A DNA stretch of 60,000 nucleotides from Deinococcus sp. YIM 77859. Lineage in GTDB: Bacteria; Deinococcota; Deinococci; Deinococcales; Deinococcaceae. The first letter of the stretch is position 1. Each line of letters starts with the position of its first letter. The DNA lies in the NCBI RefSeq assembly GCF_000745175.1, contig NZ_JQNI01000002.1:277501-337500 (forward strand), in the 5' to 3' direction. A program made the translations under genes and the position numbers. This document shows positions 1 through 15,774 of the stretch, in pieces. The notes beneath the pieces are model-generated. The model did no database searches. It was not told the origin of the DNA and saw only the letters and a list, made by a program, of their open reading frames with translations.

Positions 1-862
<862 letters not shown>

Positions 863-864
863 GC

Positions 865-2777
<1,913 letters not shown>

Positions 2778-2781
<4 letters not shown>

Positions 2782-4202
2782 TTCACCTGATGATTTTCCT
2801 GCCCCTGCTGGGGAGCCTGCTGCTGCTCGCCACGCCCCGACGCTGGCGGGAGGAGGTGGCTGGATTTTTCGCGGCCCTCACGCTGGGGCTGGGCCTGCTG
2901 ATCTGGCGCGGCGGGGGCGCAGACCTCTTCAGCGTGAACTGGATTCCAGCGCTGGGCGTCACCTATTCGGTGGCCCTCACCGGCGTGAGCCTCGCGCTGG
3001 CGCTGATCACCGCCTTGATGTCGTTGATCGCCGTGCTGTACGCCGCGCGGCGGATAGAGAATCCCGGCACGATGCTTTCGCTTGTGCTGGCGATGGAGAC
3101 GGGGCTGATCGGTATCTTTGCGGCCCGCGACCTGGTGCTGTTCTACGTGTTTTTCGAGGACGCGCTGCTGCCCGCGCTCTTGATGCTGGCGATCTACGGC
3201 AAGACGAACCGCATGCGCGCTCTGGTGAAGTTTGCGGCGTATACGCTGTTTGGCAGCCTCCTCATGCTGCTCTCCATCATCGGCGTGAAGTTCTACGGGG
3301 GCAGCCCGACCTTTGCGCTGGCGGACCTGGTGCGGTACCCGGTGGAGGGCGCCACTCAGACCTGGCTGTACCTGGGCTTCCTGGCAGCGATGGCCGTCAA
3401 GCTGCCGCTGTGGCCGCTGCATGCTTGGCTTCCGGACTTTCACGAGCAGAACCACGACAGCGGCGTGCCGGACGTGATGGGCACGCTCTACAAGGTGGGC
3501 GGCTACGGCATCTTTACGTTTGGCCTGCCGCTTTTCCCCGACGCTTCCGAACAACTTCGCCCCCTCCTGATGGGTCTGGCCGCCTTGACCGCCCTGTATG
3601 CGGCCTGGATCGCCTTCCGGCAGACGGACTGGAAGCGGCTTCTGGCCTACGCGGGCCTCTCCCACATGGGCCTGGTGGGGCTAGGCGTCTTTTCGCTGAA
3701 CGAGACGGCCCTCATCGGCGCGATGTACCTGCTCGCCTTCCAGAACGTGTATACGGGCGCGCTGTTCCTGGCGGTTGGGATGCTTCAGGAGCGCGTGGGG
3801 AGCGTTCATACCCAAGTCGGCGGCGTGATGACGCAGGCGGGCGCGCTGGGCGGTATGACGCTGGTGCTCTGGTTTGCCTCCATCGCGGTGCCCGGCCTGG
3901 CCGGGTTTATCGGAGAGTTCAGCGTACTGTTGGGCGCATACCAGGTGCAGCCCTGGCTGACCTTGATCGCGGCCCTCTCCAGCATCGCGGCTGCCGCCTA
4001 TGCCCTGACCGCCTTCCAGCACACCTTTTGGGGGGGGCGCCCATTGGGAGCGGTGCGGGTCTGGGACCTGCGGCACACCGAGTGGCTGGTGCTGGGGTTG
4101 CCGCTGGCGGTCGCCCTGCTGTTCGGCGTGTACTCTGCGCCCGCCTTAAACCTCATTCAGCCCGCCGTTCGCGGCGTCCTCGCTACCCTGGGGGGCCAAT
4201 AG
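2778..4202 (+). CDS. nuoM: NADH-quinone oxidoreductase subunit M
   Basis: Antiporter-like proton-pumping subunit of complex I, 474 residues. I chose the GTG at 2778, which overlaps the nuoL stop as GTGA and yields a first helix beginning VIHLMIFLPLLGSLL; the ATG at 2790 is the alternative. Motifs include the conserved glutamate in AMETGLIGIFAARDLVLFY, the KLPLWPLHAWLPDFHEQN block and WKRLLAYAGLSHMGL, which resembles the NuoL/M/N core. The stop codon is immediately followed by the nuoN ATG without a gap. An in-frame upstream extension into nuoL codes for a low-complexity Arg/Gly-rich peptide and is not real. Confidence 0.96.
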
Positions 4203-5651
<1,449 letters not shown>

Positions 5652-5674
5652 GAGAGGGGCGCTTTGTGATGTGC

Positions 5675-5694
5675 GGGGAGGATCAGTTCTCCCC
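5675..5694. terminator. possible weak bidirectional terminator hairpin
   Basis: GGGGAG and CTCCCC form a 6-bp stem with an 8-base loop between the convergent nuoN and the CHASE2-GGDEF gene, overlapping the 3' end of the latter. There is no T-tract, so termination function is uncertain. Confidence 0.3.
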
Positions 5695-7152
5695 CTGTTC
5701 CCGCTGGTACTTCATTCGGTAGCGGTTGCGGCTGGCGGCCTCGATCAGCTCGGTGGCGGTGCGGATCTCCGGGCCGGTGGTGGCGCCGCCGATGCTCGCG
5801 CGGAGGGGCAGGTCGCGGTACTGGAGGCCTTCGAGGATTTGCCGCGTCGCTTCGGTGATGCGGGCGAGTTCCTGCGGCCCGGTGTTGTCGAGCAGCACGG
5901 CGAACTCGTCGGAGCCCCAGCGAAACACCACGTCGCCGCGGCGCTTGTGCGCCTGCAGGCGGGCAGCCAGATCGCGCAGCACCTCGTCTCCGGCGGCGCG
6001 GCCATAGGTCTCATTCACCCTGCGGAAGCCGCTGAGGTCCACCAGCAGCAGACCGATGGGGCGGCCCGCACGGCCCGGCCAGCGGTGCTCGACCGCGCGG
6101 GTAAAGGCCAGGCGGTTGCCGAAGCCGGTGAGGGGATCGCGGGTGCCCAGGTTGCGCAGCGTCCACCAGCGTTCTAAGCCGACCAGAGCGGTGCCTAGGA
6201 CCGCAGCGACCGAGACGGTCACGCCGGGAAACAGCACGTTCACCAGCCAAAGCGGCGCGGCCAAAGCGAGGGCCAGGAGCGCGATCACAAAGCCCCACAG
6301 GCCGCGTGTGAGCACCGCCAAGGCGGCGGCCAGCACGCACAGCAGTACCGTCAGCCACAGCGGCAAGCGCAGAAACGGCGCGCCCAGCAGGGTGGACACC
6401 GCCTGTGCCTGGAGGAGGATGGCGGGGGTGGGCTGGCCCGCCGCGTTCTGAGCGCTGGGGTGGTCCTGGGCGGTCAGGCCAATCAGCACCACCCGGCCCT
6501 GAAGGTCCCCGAAGCGAACGTTGCCGTTCACCACGTCGCGAAAGGGAATCACGCCCAGTCGGTTGGGGTCACTGCGGATGTGGCGCAGCAGCCGGGGGGT
6601 GGGATCAAGCGGCACGGGCTGCCCCGCACTCGTGGCAAGCTGCCGCACGAAGGAGGGGACCAAGCGGCCGTTGCCGTGCTCGTAAGCGGTTTGGAAGGTG
6701 CGGACACGCCCCCCCGGCCCAGCCGCAAGGCCGCTGACCCCGGTTTGTGCTCGCCAGCTTGGGGGCAGGTCCAGCGTCTCGCCCGGGGGAAGGGCAAGCA
6801 CCACGTTGGGGCGGGAAAAGACCTCTGCCAGCCCCGGCTCGCGCCGCGCGAGTTCGGAGAGGGGGACGTCCAGGCCGATGGTCTGTACCCCCGCCTCGTC
6901 GAGGGTGCGCATCGCCTGGGCGTAGAGGCCTTGGGGCCAACCAGACAGCGGGCCGTAATCCCGCAGGGAAGCGTCATCGATCCCCACCACGACCACGCGC
7001 GGATCAGGCGGGCTGGGAAGCGCCTGGTTCAGAGCGTCCCACAGGCGGTCATTGTTGGGAAACAGCAGCCCTAGCGCGGCCCCGAGCAGGACCGCCAGCA
7101 CCAGCATGGCCCGCGTCAGGGGGCGCTCAGGGGAGGACCGCATGCGCCTCAT
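5683..7152 (-). CDS. CHASE2-domain diguanylate cyclase-like protein
   Basis: Membrane sensor of 489 residues. An N-terminal helix (about 14-33) is followed by an extracytoplasmic CHASE2 domain (about 35-260, with motifs VVVVGIDDASL and GLDVPLSEL), then three closely spaced helices (about 265-335) and a C-terminal GGDEF domain (about 340-485). The cyclase signature reads GSDEF instead of GGDEF near residue 411, and one metal-region residue is altered (VDLSGF where family members usually have DLD.F). An RxxD inhibitory-site motif (RRGD) lies five residues before the signature. It may make cyclic di-GMP or only bind nucleotide. The start overlaps the 3' end of the FecR-like gene by 26 bases, implying an exported-sensor and transducer pair. 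ATG 7143 is an alternative start. Confidence 0.85.
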   Translation of the reverse strand: MRRMRSSPERPLTRAMLVLAVLLGAALGLLFPNNDRLWDALNQALPSPPDPRVVVVGIDDASLRDYGPLSGWPQGLYAQAMRTLDEAGVQTIGLDVPLSELARREPGLAEVFSRPNVVLALPPGETLDLPPSWRAQTGVSGLAAGPGGRVRTFQTAYEHGNGRLVPSFVRQLATSAGQPVPLDPTPRLLRHIRSDPNRLGVIPFRDVVNGNVRFGDLQGRVVLIGLTAQDHPSAQNAAGQPTPAILLQAQAVSTLLGAPFLRLPLWLTVLLCVLAAALAVLTRGLWGFVIALLALALAAPLWLVNVLFPGVTVSVAAVLGTALVGLERWWTLRNLGTRDPLTGFGNRLAFTRAVEHRWPGRAGRPIGLLLVDLSGFRRVNETYGRAAGDEVLRDLAARLQAHKRRGDVVFRWGSDEFAVLLDNTGPQELARITEATRQILEGLQYRDLPLRASIGGATTGPEIRTATELIEAASRNRYRMKYQREQGEN

Positions 7153-8674
7153 TTCCCGCCTCGTCCGACACCGTCAGGCGCACCGGAGTTCCGGGCGTAG
7201 GTGCGGGCAGCGTCAACTGAAAGTCCCCCGCCTCGCCGTTCGGTCTGACCGTGCGGCGAAAGCGCTCCGGTCCCAGCTCCACCGTGACGGTCAGGCGGCT
7301 TCCGGCGGCTGCTGTCCCCTCGTCGCGCGCCGTGCCGCCCACCAGCAGCACATTGCCGCTCCGTTCGGCGCGCAGGTTGCCCAGGGTGGGGGGCGTGCGG
7401 TCGATCACGACCCGCAGTGTCCGGGTGCGCACCTGCCCGCGCCACTCGGCCCGCACCACCACAGTATGGCGGCCTTCGGCCAGCGAGGTGGGCGACAATC
7501 GGAACTGACCTGCCGCGCCGGTAACCGGGCTGAGCGGGAAGGTGCGAGTGCCCACCTGGGCAGTCACGCGGGCGTTGGGCAGACTGGTCACGCTCAGCGT
7601 CAGGGTGCGTGTGAGGCGGGGGGGAGCCGCCAGCTGGAGGGTCAGGGGCTGTTCTAGCTCCGCATCGAGGGGCCGGTTGAGGCCGCCGGCCCCCGCGCTG
7701 CTGGGGGGGGCAGGGACCGTGCTCGGCCCAAAGGTTTTGGTGACTCCGTTCACGCCCAGCAGAAACGTGCTGCCGCGCAGGGCACTCCCCACCAGAGGCG
7801 TGCCGCTCCCGCTGCCGCGGACGACATTCCAGGCATTGCCGCGGGTGAGCTGCAAGGTGACCTCCTGTCCGCGAGGGGTGCGTGTGCTGCCCACAACGCT
7901 CAGTTCGCTGCCCGCCTGGAGGCGCAGGTAGCCGCCCCCCGCCAAGCCCACCTCCGCCCATGCCCCCTCTCCCGTCTGAAGGCGCTCGCCAAGCTGCAGA
8001 AGACTTCCGACTTTGGCGATCTGCCGGGTGCCCCCGCGAGCGAGGTAGACCGGGCCGCGCGTGGCCTCTACGGTCACGGAGCCCACGCCCGTAAACTGCG
8101 GCGCATACCACGGATCCCCCTCGCTGTAGGCCGAGACCGCCCCGCTCCCCAGGTTGACCTGTTGCCCGGCCCCCAGGCGCAGCACGCGCGTTCCCAGCGC
8201 CAGCCGCCCGCTTCCCGCCAGCACCGCCACCCGCCGTGGCGTTCCGCTGGCCATGAGGTCCACTCGGGCCTGGCTGTCCCGTTCGAGCACCAGGTGATGC
8301 CCCAGCACGTAGGCGGCGACCGGCCCCACAAGCAGGAACCGGCCGCCCTGGAGGTCCGCTTCGCCCCTGAAGACACGCAGGCGCGAGTCCGGCCCAGCCA
8401 GGATGCGGCCCGTCTGTCCTTCACGGGTGCTGGTCAGCCAGACCTGGCCCGCTCCGGTTCGCAACCCCTGCGCCACAGGCACGGCCCTGCTGACCGGCCG
8501 CCACGCGCCCCCCTGGAGCACCTCGGCGCGGCCCTGCACCTGCTGCGCCTTGAGGGGCGAACTCTGGGCACGGGCGAGCGTCCCGGCCAGGAGGAGCAGC
8601 GCGGTGAGGGCCAGGCAAGGGGACCACGAGCGGCTTCGGGCGGCGGGCAGCCACGGAGAGGCAGTGGCGCTCAT
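7127..8674 (-). CDS. exported FecR-domain protein with Ig-like C-terminus
   Basis: Secreted or periplasmic protein of 515 residues. After a basic N-terminus, a hydrophobic signal segment (SPCLALTALLLLAGTLARAQ) ends near residue 35. Two FecR-type segments are visible; the better one lies around residues 200-300 (ERLQTGEGAWAEVGLAGGGY followed by an LTRGNAWNVV-type ending). The C-terminal third looks like bacterial Ig-like modules (TLRVVIDRTPPTLG). I chose ATG 8674 because it gives the signal peptide and follows GAGG; a TATACA -10-like hexamer lies 8 bases upstream. FecR-like proteins often sit beside CHASE2 proteins, and here the overlap supports joint function in envelope sensing. The ligand is unknown. 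Confidence 0.8.
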   Translation of the reverse strand: MSATASPWLPAARSRSWSPCLALTALLLLAGTLARAQSSPLKAQQVQGRAEVLQGGAWRPVSRAVPVAQGLRTGAGQVWLTSTREGQTGRILAGPDSRLRVFRGEADLQGGRFLLVGPVAAYVLGHHLVLERDSQARVDLMASGTPRRVAVLAGSGRLALGTRVLRLGAGQQVNLGSGAVSAYSEGDPWYAPQFTGVGSVTVEATRGPVYLARGGTRQIAKVGSLLQLGERLQTGEGAWAEVGLAGGGYLRLQAGSELSVVGSTRTPRGQEVTLQLTRGNAWNVVRGSGSGTPLVGSALRGSTFLLGVNGVTKTFGPSTVPAPPSSAGAGGLNRPLDAELEQPLTLQLAAPPRLTRTLTLSVTSLPNARVTAQVGTRTFPLSPVTGAAGQFRLSPTSLAEGRHTVVVRAEWRGQVRTRTLRVVIDRTPPTLGNLRAERSGNVLLVGGTARDEGTAAAGSRLTVTVELGPERFRRTVRPNGEAGDFQLTLPAPTPGTPVRLTVSDEAGNEAHAVLP

Positions 8675-8703
8675 TGCCTCAGTGTATAGGGAAAAGGGGA
8701 ACG

Positions 8704-8709
8704 TATACT
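8704..8709 (+). promoter_or_regulatory. -10 element of ABC-F gene, leaderless type
   Basis: TATACT ends 7 bases before the GTG at 8717, so transcription would begin at about the start codon. A TATACA on the other strand serves the divergent FecR-like gene within the same 42-base gap. Confidence 0.65.
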
Positions 8710-8716
8710 GCGGAGC

Positions 8717-10597
<1,881 letters not shown>

Positions 10598-10610
10598 ACC
10601 GCGGGCCGGG

Positions 10611-11249
10611 CTACGGCACGCGGGTGATCTCAATGAAGTTGAGCTTCGTGTTTGTGCCGCCGATGGCGTCCACCGTCAGGAGGCCGTCCGAGACCGTCAC
10701 CGTCCCCGTCGCCTGCCGAAAGGGGGTTTCGACCGTTGGCTCGAAACGGTCGATCAGGGGAACGCCTTCCACGTTGATCGTGTGGCGGGAGGGACCGCTG
10801 GTAAAGGCCATGCGGCTGGGGTCACCCACACCCACAGTGACGGTGTAGGTGCCGTTGGGGACCCTGCGCTGCCAGGCCACGTTCGTCGGGATGTGTGGCA
10901 GCGTGCAGATGTTGGCGCATTGCAGGTGAATCAGGGTCGCCCGGAGCTCTTCCAAGGAGGTGGAGACGTCGGGGCTGCCGCGCCGGTTGCGGGTGTTCGG
11001 GGTGGCATTGAAGGGGACCGGAGCGGCGCTGCGAGCACTTGTTTCCGTAATCCAGCCGTAGCCGCGGGCCTCGTCGTAGGGAAGCCCGTTGTCGGGGGTG
11101 TACCCCGGTGGCGTGACGCTGTTGAATGCCGCTGGGCGGAAGCTGAACCGTTCGGCGGGGAAGGGGCCTGTTTGGGCGGGGGCTACAGCGCTCAGGCCGA
11201 GCGCCAGGAGCAGGAAAGCGAAGCGACGACTGCACGGGCGTGGCGACAT
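10611..11249 (-). CDS. secreted protein with galactose-binding-like domain
   Basis: Small exported protein, 212 residues. The signal peptide is RRFAFLLLALGLSAVAPAQ. The mature part begins with a segment of the form FRPAAFNSVTPPGYTPDNG and later ARGYGWITE, resembling the N-terminal carbohydrate-binding domain seen in rhamnogalacturonan acetylesterase-like proteins. The C-terminal block (INVEGVPLIDRFEPT, then KLNFIEITRV) fits the same beta-sandwich fold. There is no catalytic domain, so it probably binds a sugar or surface polymer. The start at ATG 11249 follows AAAGG by about 10 bases. Immediately upstream lies a tandem TTTCGCAAA repeat that may be regulatory. Confidence 0.6.
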   Translation of the reverse strand: MSPRPCSRRFAFLLLALGLSAVAPAQTGPFPAERFSFRPAAFNSVTPPGYTPDNGLPYDEARGYGWITETSARSAAPVPFNATPNTRNRRGSPDVSTSLEELRATLIHLQCANICTLPHIPTNVAWQRRVPNGTYTVTVGVGDPSRMAFTSGPSRHTINVEGVPLIDRFEPTVETPFRQATGTVTVSDGLLTVDAIGGTNTKLNFIEITRVP

Positions 11250-11261
11250 GTACAACCAACC

Positions 11262-11279
11262 TTTCGCAAATTTCGCAAA
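11262..11279. repeat. tandem 9-bp direct repeat TTTCGCAAA
   Basis: Two exact adjacent copies of TTTCGCAAA lie 13-30 bases upstream of the minus-strand start at 11249. Spacing of 9 bp and position in the presumed leader or promoter suggest a regulatory site, but no known regulator is recognised. Confidence 0.6.
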
Positions 11280-11349
11280 GAAAACCGGGGTGAGGGGAAA
11301 ACTCACCGCCAGTCTTCCGGGTCAGAGCCTGCGGGGGATGAAAAGAAGA

Positions 11350-11376
11350 CCACGCCTCCTTGAGAAGGGGGCGTGG
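11350..11376 (-). terminator. intrinsic terminator after erythromycin esterase-like gene
   Basis: A 12-bp stem with one G-T pair (CCACGCCTCCTT pairing with AAGGGGGCGTGG) and a 3-base loop lies 20 bases beyond the stop at 11397. On the minus strand it is followed by the T-rich run TCTTCTTTTC. Confidence 0.8.
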
Positions 11377-11396
11377 AGATGGCCCAGAGGCAACCC

Positions 11397-12728
11397 TCAC
11401 AGGCCAGCGGGGTAGGTATCCGGCACCTCTTCCTCCTCGTCCCCGGGAGTCGCGTCCAGCGCCACCAGGGCGCTTGTCTCGTCAAAATAGAGCAGGGCGT
11501 CGTACATATCGCTGAGCCGGGTGTGAACGTAGTGGCTCCAGCGCTCGGTGTCCGGCCGGTAGATCACCCCGATGAAGCGTTGCAGCCGCTCGTCGCGCAG
11601 GCCGTCTGTCGCCGCGTTCTGCTCACGCAGGTCCAGCCAGAAGTTGCCTCCGACCCGGTGCAGCAGGTCTTCTACACTGCCGGGCAGGCCGGGGCGCACG
11701 CGTTTGGTGCGGGCAGGCTCGTCCCAATTGTCGGCGGCGGTGACGGTGCCGTGGTCGGTGCTTTGACCCAGGAGAAAGGTTTCTTCCGGCCAGCGCTCGC
11801 GCGTGAGCTGCCCCAGGTTGAGTTCACCCTGTCGCCAGCTCATCTCGCTGGCACGGGCGTCACCGAGGTGCGAGTTGTGCGCCCACACCACCACCCGTTG
11901 CGGGCGGCCCCGCGCCTCGCCGTGCTGCACGAGCGCTTCGAGGGTCTCCACCATGTGGGTATCGCGGATATTCCAAGACTCGTCGCGGCCCCGGAACATC
12001 GCTCGGTAGTAGTTCTCGGCGTTCAGGGCCAGGCGCGCATTTTGTTCCGCGAAGAAATGCTCGTCTTCGGCAAGCGGGCCCTGGCTGAGCTCCGCTTCCC
12101 GCCGCTGGAGTTCCAGCAACTGCTGTACGGCGGCGTCCTCGCAGGGTTCGCGCTGCCCGTACTCGGTGGCGTAGCCGTACGCCTGCGGGTTTTCCCCGAA
12201 CTGCTCGAAGCAGGCGTACCGTTGCCGTGCCCGCTGCGCCGCTGCCGGGTCCACGTCCTCGAGGTACTCGATCACCGCCCGCATAGAGCGGTGCAGGCTG
12301 TAGAGATCCAGGCCGTAAAACCCGACGGCTCGTTCTGGATGCCGCTCGTTATGAACACGCAGCCACTCCACGAAGTCCTGCACGTCCTCGTTGCGCCACA
12401 TCCACTTCGGGAAGCGCTGGAAGTCGCCCAGAGCCTCCTGCGCGTTGTTGTCCCCACTCCCGCCGCGCACGTAGCGGTTGACGCGGTAGGCGTCGGGCCA
12501 GTCGGCCTCCACCGCGACCGCCGTGAAGCCCTTTTCCTCGATCAGGCGCCGGGTGAGCCGCGCCCGTTCCCGGTAGAACTCGTGGGTACCGTGGGAGGCT
12601 TCGCCGATCAACACGAAACGCGCAGTGCTGATGCGTTCCAAGAGGGCGTCGTAGTCCCGTGAGGCTCCGGTCAGGGGCCGGGCCACCTCGCGCAGGGCCC
12701 GGATCAGGTCCGCTTCAGGGTGTGCCAT
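11397..12728 (-). CDS. erythromycin esterase family protein
   Basis: Soluble protein of 443 residues in the EreA/EreB-like hydrolase superfamily. Family motifs visible are LIGEASHGTHEFY near residue 40, AVEADWPDAYRVNRYVRG near 73, and VVWAHNSHLGDAR near 275, carrying the conserved Glu and His residues of the active site. Chromosomal members are usually not macrolide esterases, and their substrates are unknown. The gene starts 4 bases after the stop of a phosphoribosyltransferase gene, with a GAGG about 9 bases upstream. This pairing recurs in other bacteria, sometimes as fusions (family knowledge), so the two may act on one small molecule. A strong terminator follows. Confidence 0.85.
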   Translation of the reverse strand: MAHPEADLIRALREVARPLTGASRDYDALLERISTARFVLIGEASHGTHEFYRERARLTRRLIEEKGFTAVAVEADWPDAYRVNRYVRGGSGDNNAQEALGDFQRFPKWMWRNEDVQDFVEWLRVHNERHPERAVGFYGLDLYSLHRSMRAVIEYLEDVDPAAAQRARQRYACFEQFGENPQAYGYATEYGQREPCEDAAVQQLLELQRREAELSQGPLAEDEHFFAEQNARLALNAENYYRAMFRGRDESWNIRDTHMVETLEALVQHGEARGRPQRVVVWAHNSHLGDARASEMSWRQGELNLGQLTRERWPEETFLLGQSTDHGTVTAADNWDEPARTKRVRPGLPGSVEDLLHRVGGNFWLDLREQNAATDGLRDERLQRFIGVIYRPDTERWSHYVHTRLSDMYDALLYFDETSALVALDATPGDEEEEVPDTYPAGL

Positions 12729-12732
12729 ATGT

Positions 12733-13395
12733 TCACGCCTCGCTTTTGGGGGAGGCGGCGCGCGTCAGGAGGTCGCGCACCTCCTCGTCGGTCGTCTGGT
12801 GAAAGTCCACATAGAACTGCCCCACGGCCATAAAGTCCGGCGGGGTGAGCAGGCATACCACCTCGTCGGCCTCCCCTCGCAGGGCGCGGCAAACCTCGGG
12901 TGGGGCCACCGGCACGGCCACCGCCACCCGGGTGGGGGAGAGGGCGCGCAGGGCCTGGAGGCCCGCACGCAGCGTCGCTCCGGTCGCTACGCCGTCGTCG
13001 ATCAGCAGGGCCGTCTGGCCGGCAACAGGCGTGGCGGCCCGTCCCTCGCGGTAGGTCCTCTCGCGCCGGGCAAGTTCTGCCTGTTCGCGCTCCTCGGCGG
13101 CGGCTAGGGCGCTTGGCGTCACTCCCGCTCGGCGCACCAGGTCCTCATTCAGCACCCGCACGCCGCCCGACGCGATGGCCCCCATCGCCACCTCCTCGTA
13201 GCCCGGCAGGCCCAGCTTGCGGACGAGAAACACGTCCAGTGGAGCTCGCAGCGCACGGGCGACCTCATAGGCCACCGGCACGCCGCCGCGTGGGAGCGCG
13301 AGCACGGTGGTCTCCGGCCAGTCGTGGAGCGAGCGGAGCCGGGCCGCGAGTTGTCGTCCCGCGTCCCGGCGGTCATAAAAGCGGTTCTGGGGCAT
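12733..13395 (-). CDS. phosphoribosyltransferase domain protein
   Basis: Type I PRTase fold protein of 220 residues. An N-terminal motif TTVLALPRGGVPVAYEVARA and the PRPP-binding loop LLIDDGVATGATLRAG near residue 133 are clear. Such stand-alone PRTases are not assigned to a known salvage reaction. The start at ATG 13395 is favoured over 13407 because ATGAGG places a Shine-Dalgarno GAGG six bases before it. It is transcribed with the erythromycin esterase-like gene, 4 bases downstream. Confidence 0.8.
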   Translation of the reverse strand: MPQNRFYDRRDAGRQLAARLRSLHDWPETTVLALPRGGVPVAYEVARALRAPLDVFLVRKLGLPGYEEVAMGAIASGGVRVLNEDLVRRAGVTPSALAAAEEREQAELARRERTYREGRAATPVAGQTALLIDDGVATGATLRAGLQALRALSPTRVAVAVPVAPPEVCRALRGEADEVVCLLTPPDFMAVGQFYVDFHQTTDEEVRDLLTRAASPKSEA

Positions 13396-13539
13396 GGCGA
13401 ACCTCATGCCGATTGTCGGCGTTGCAGCTGGGCGCTGCCACCCGGGTTCGCTTCATGGGCTTTTGGCAGTGAGCTCAGAAAGAGGCGTGGCTGCCGGCGG
13501 GCGAAAGCCAGGACTTTCCGCTTCCGTCTCCACAGGCCT

Positions 13540-14760
<1,221 letters not shown>

Positions 14761-14823
14761 GCCTCACAGTACGCGCCAGCGGGATGAGCAGTTGCATCCG
14801 GCAAAAGGCGGATGGGCGGCTGA

Positions 14824-15414
14824 TCAGCGCAGCGTCACCGTCACGGCGGGCGGGCGCAGACTCACCGAACGGTCCCAAAAGGCCGCGCGCAGCGTATAGG
14901 TGCCGGCAGGAAGGGGACGGCCGCTCGCGTCCCGGCCATCCCAGCGGAGACTCAGCACGTCCTCCGTCTCGCCGGGGGCCACGTCGGTGATCACCAGCTG
15001 CTGGGTGCAGATGGTATTGGTCACGGCGGGCCGCACAATCTCCCCAGCCGCGTTGAGCACCTCGAACTTGAGGTCACACGCACCGTGTTCCAGGTGAATA
15101 GGGGTCTCTCCGGTGTTCGTGAGTTGCAGCGTCCAGGTGCCCGCCGTGCCTCGTACCAGGCTGGAGGGGCCGACAAGTGTGGCCCGGTGCGGCTGTCCTA
15201 GGGCGGGGCCAACCGGCAGGCTGGAAGGCCCCACGGTACTGGAGGCGGGCGGCGTGACAGGAGCGCTGGGCGTGACCGGGGCGGGCGTCACGGGAACCGA
15301 ACGGGGTGGGGGGGCCGTGACGCCGGGCGGCAGCGCGGGAATATCATTCACGCTGATGGCGGAAGCCAGGCCAGCTCCAGTGAGGGCAAGGGTCAACAGC
15401 AGCTTCAGGGGCAT
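14824..15414 (-). CDS. secreted BsuPI-like domain protein
   Basis: Exported protein of 196 residues. After a signal peptide (LKLLLTLALTGAGLASA) comes a Pro/Thr/Val-rich linker (about residues 30-75) and then a beta-sandwich domain of about 115 residues. That domain shows motifs of the intracellular proteinase inhibitor BsuPI fold (WTLQLTNTGETPIHLE, CDLKFEVLNAAGEIV, LPAGTYTLRAAFW). The family is widespread in exported proteins of this lineage, and inhibition of proteases is only inferred. The start at ATG 15414 was chosen for the signal peptide. It is divergent from gatC, with about 70 bases between starts. Confidence 0.65.
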   Translation of the reverse strand: MPLKLLLTLALTGAGLASAISVNDIPALPPGVTAPPPRSVPVTPAPVTPSAPVTPPASSTVGPSSLPVGPALGQPHRATLVGPSSLVRGTAGTWTLQLTNTGETPIHLEHGACDLKFEVLNAAGEIVRPAVTNTICTQQLVITDVAPGETEDVLSLRWDGRDASGRPLPAGTYTLRAAFWDRSVSLRPPAVTVTLR

Positions 15415-15470
15415 GCCCCAGCCTGGCCCGCCGCTCCTGACGCTGCATGAGTTCGCGTTCAGGTCGCCCG

Positions 15471-15476
15471 TATACT
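15471..15476 (+). promoter_or_regulatory. -10 element of gatC, leaderless type
   Basis: TATACT ends 7 bases before the gatC ATG at 15484. No Shine-Dalgarno sequence is present between them. Confidence 0.7.
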
Positions 15477-15483
15477 CCTGCTT

Positions 15484-15773
<290 letters not shown>

Positions 15774-15774
<1 letters not shown>

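Noticed and set aside
11397..12728. Acquired macrolide-resistance gene
   Set aside because: Base composition and codon use match the neighbours, no mobile element is near, and chromosomal erythromycin-esterase homologues are common without resistance.
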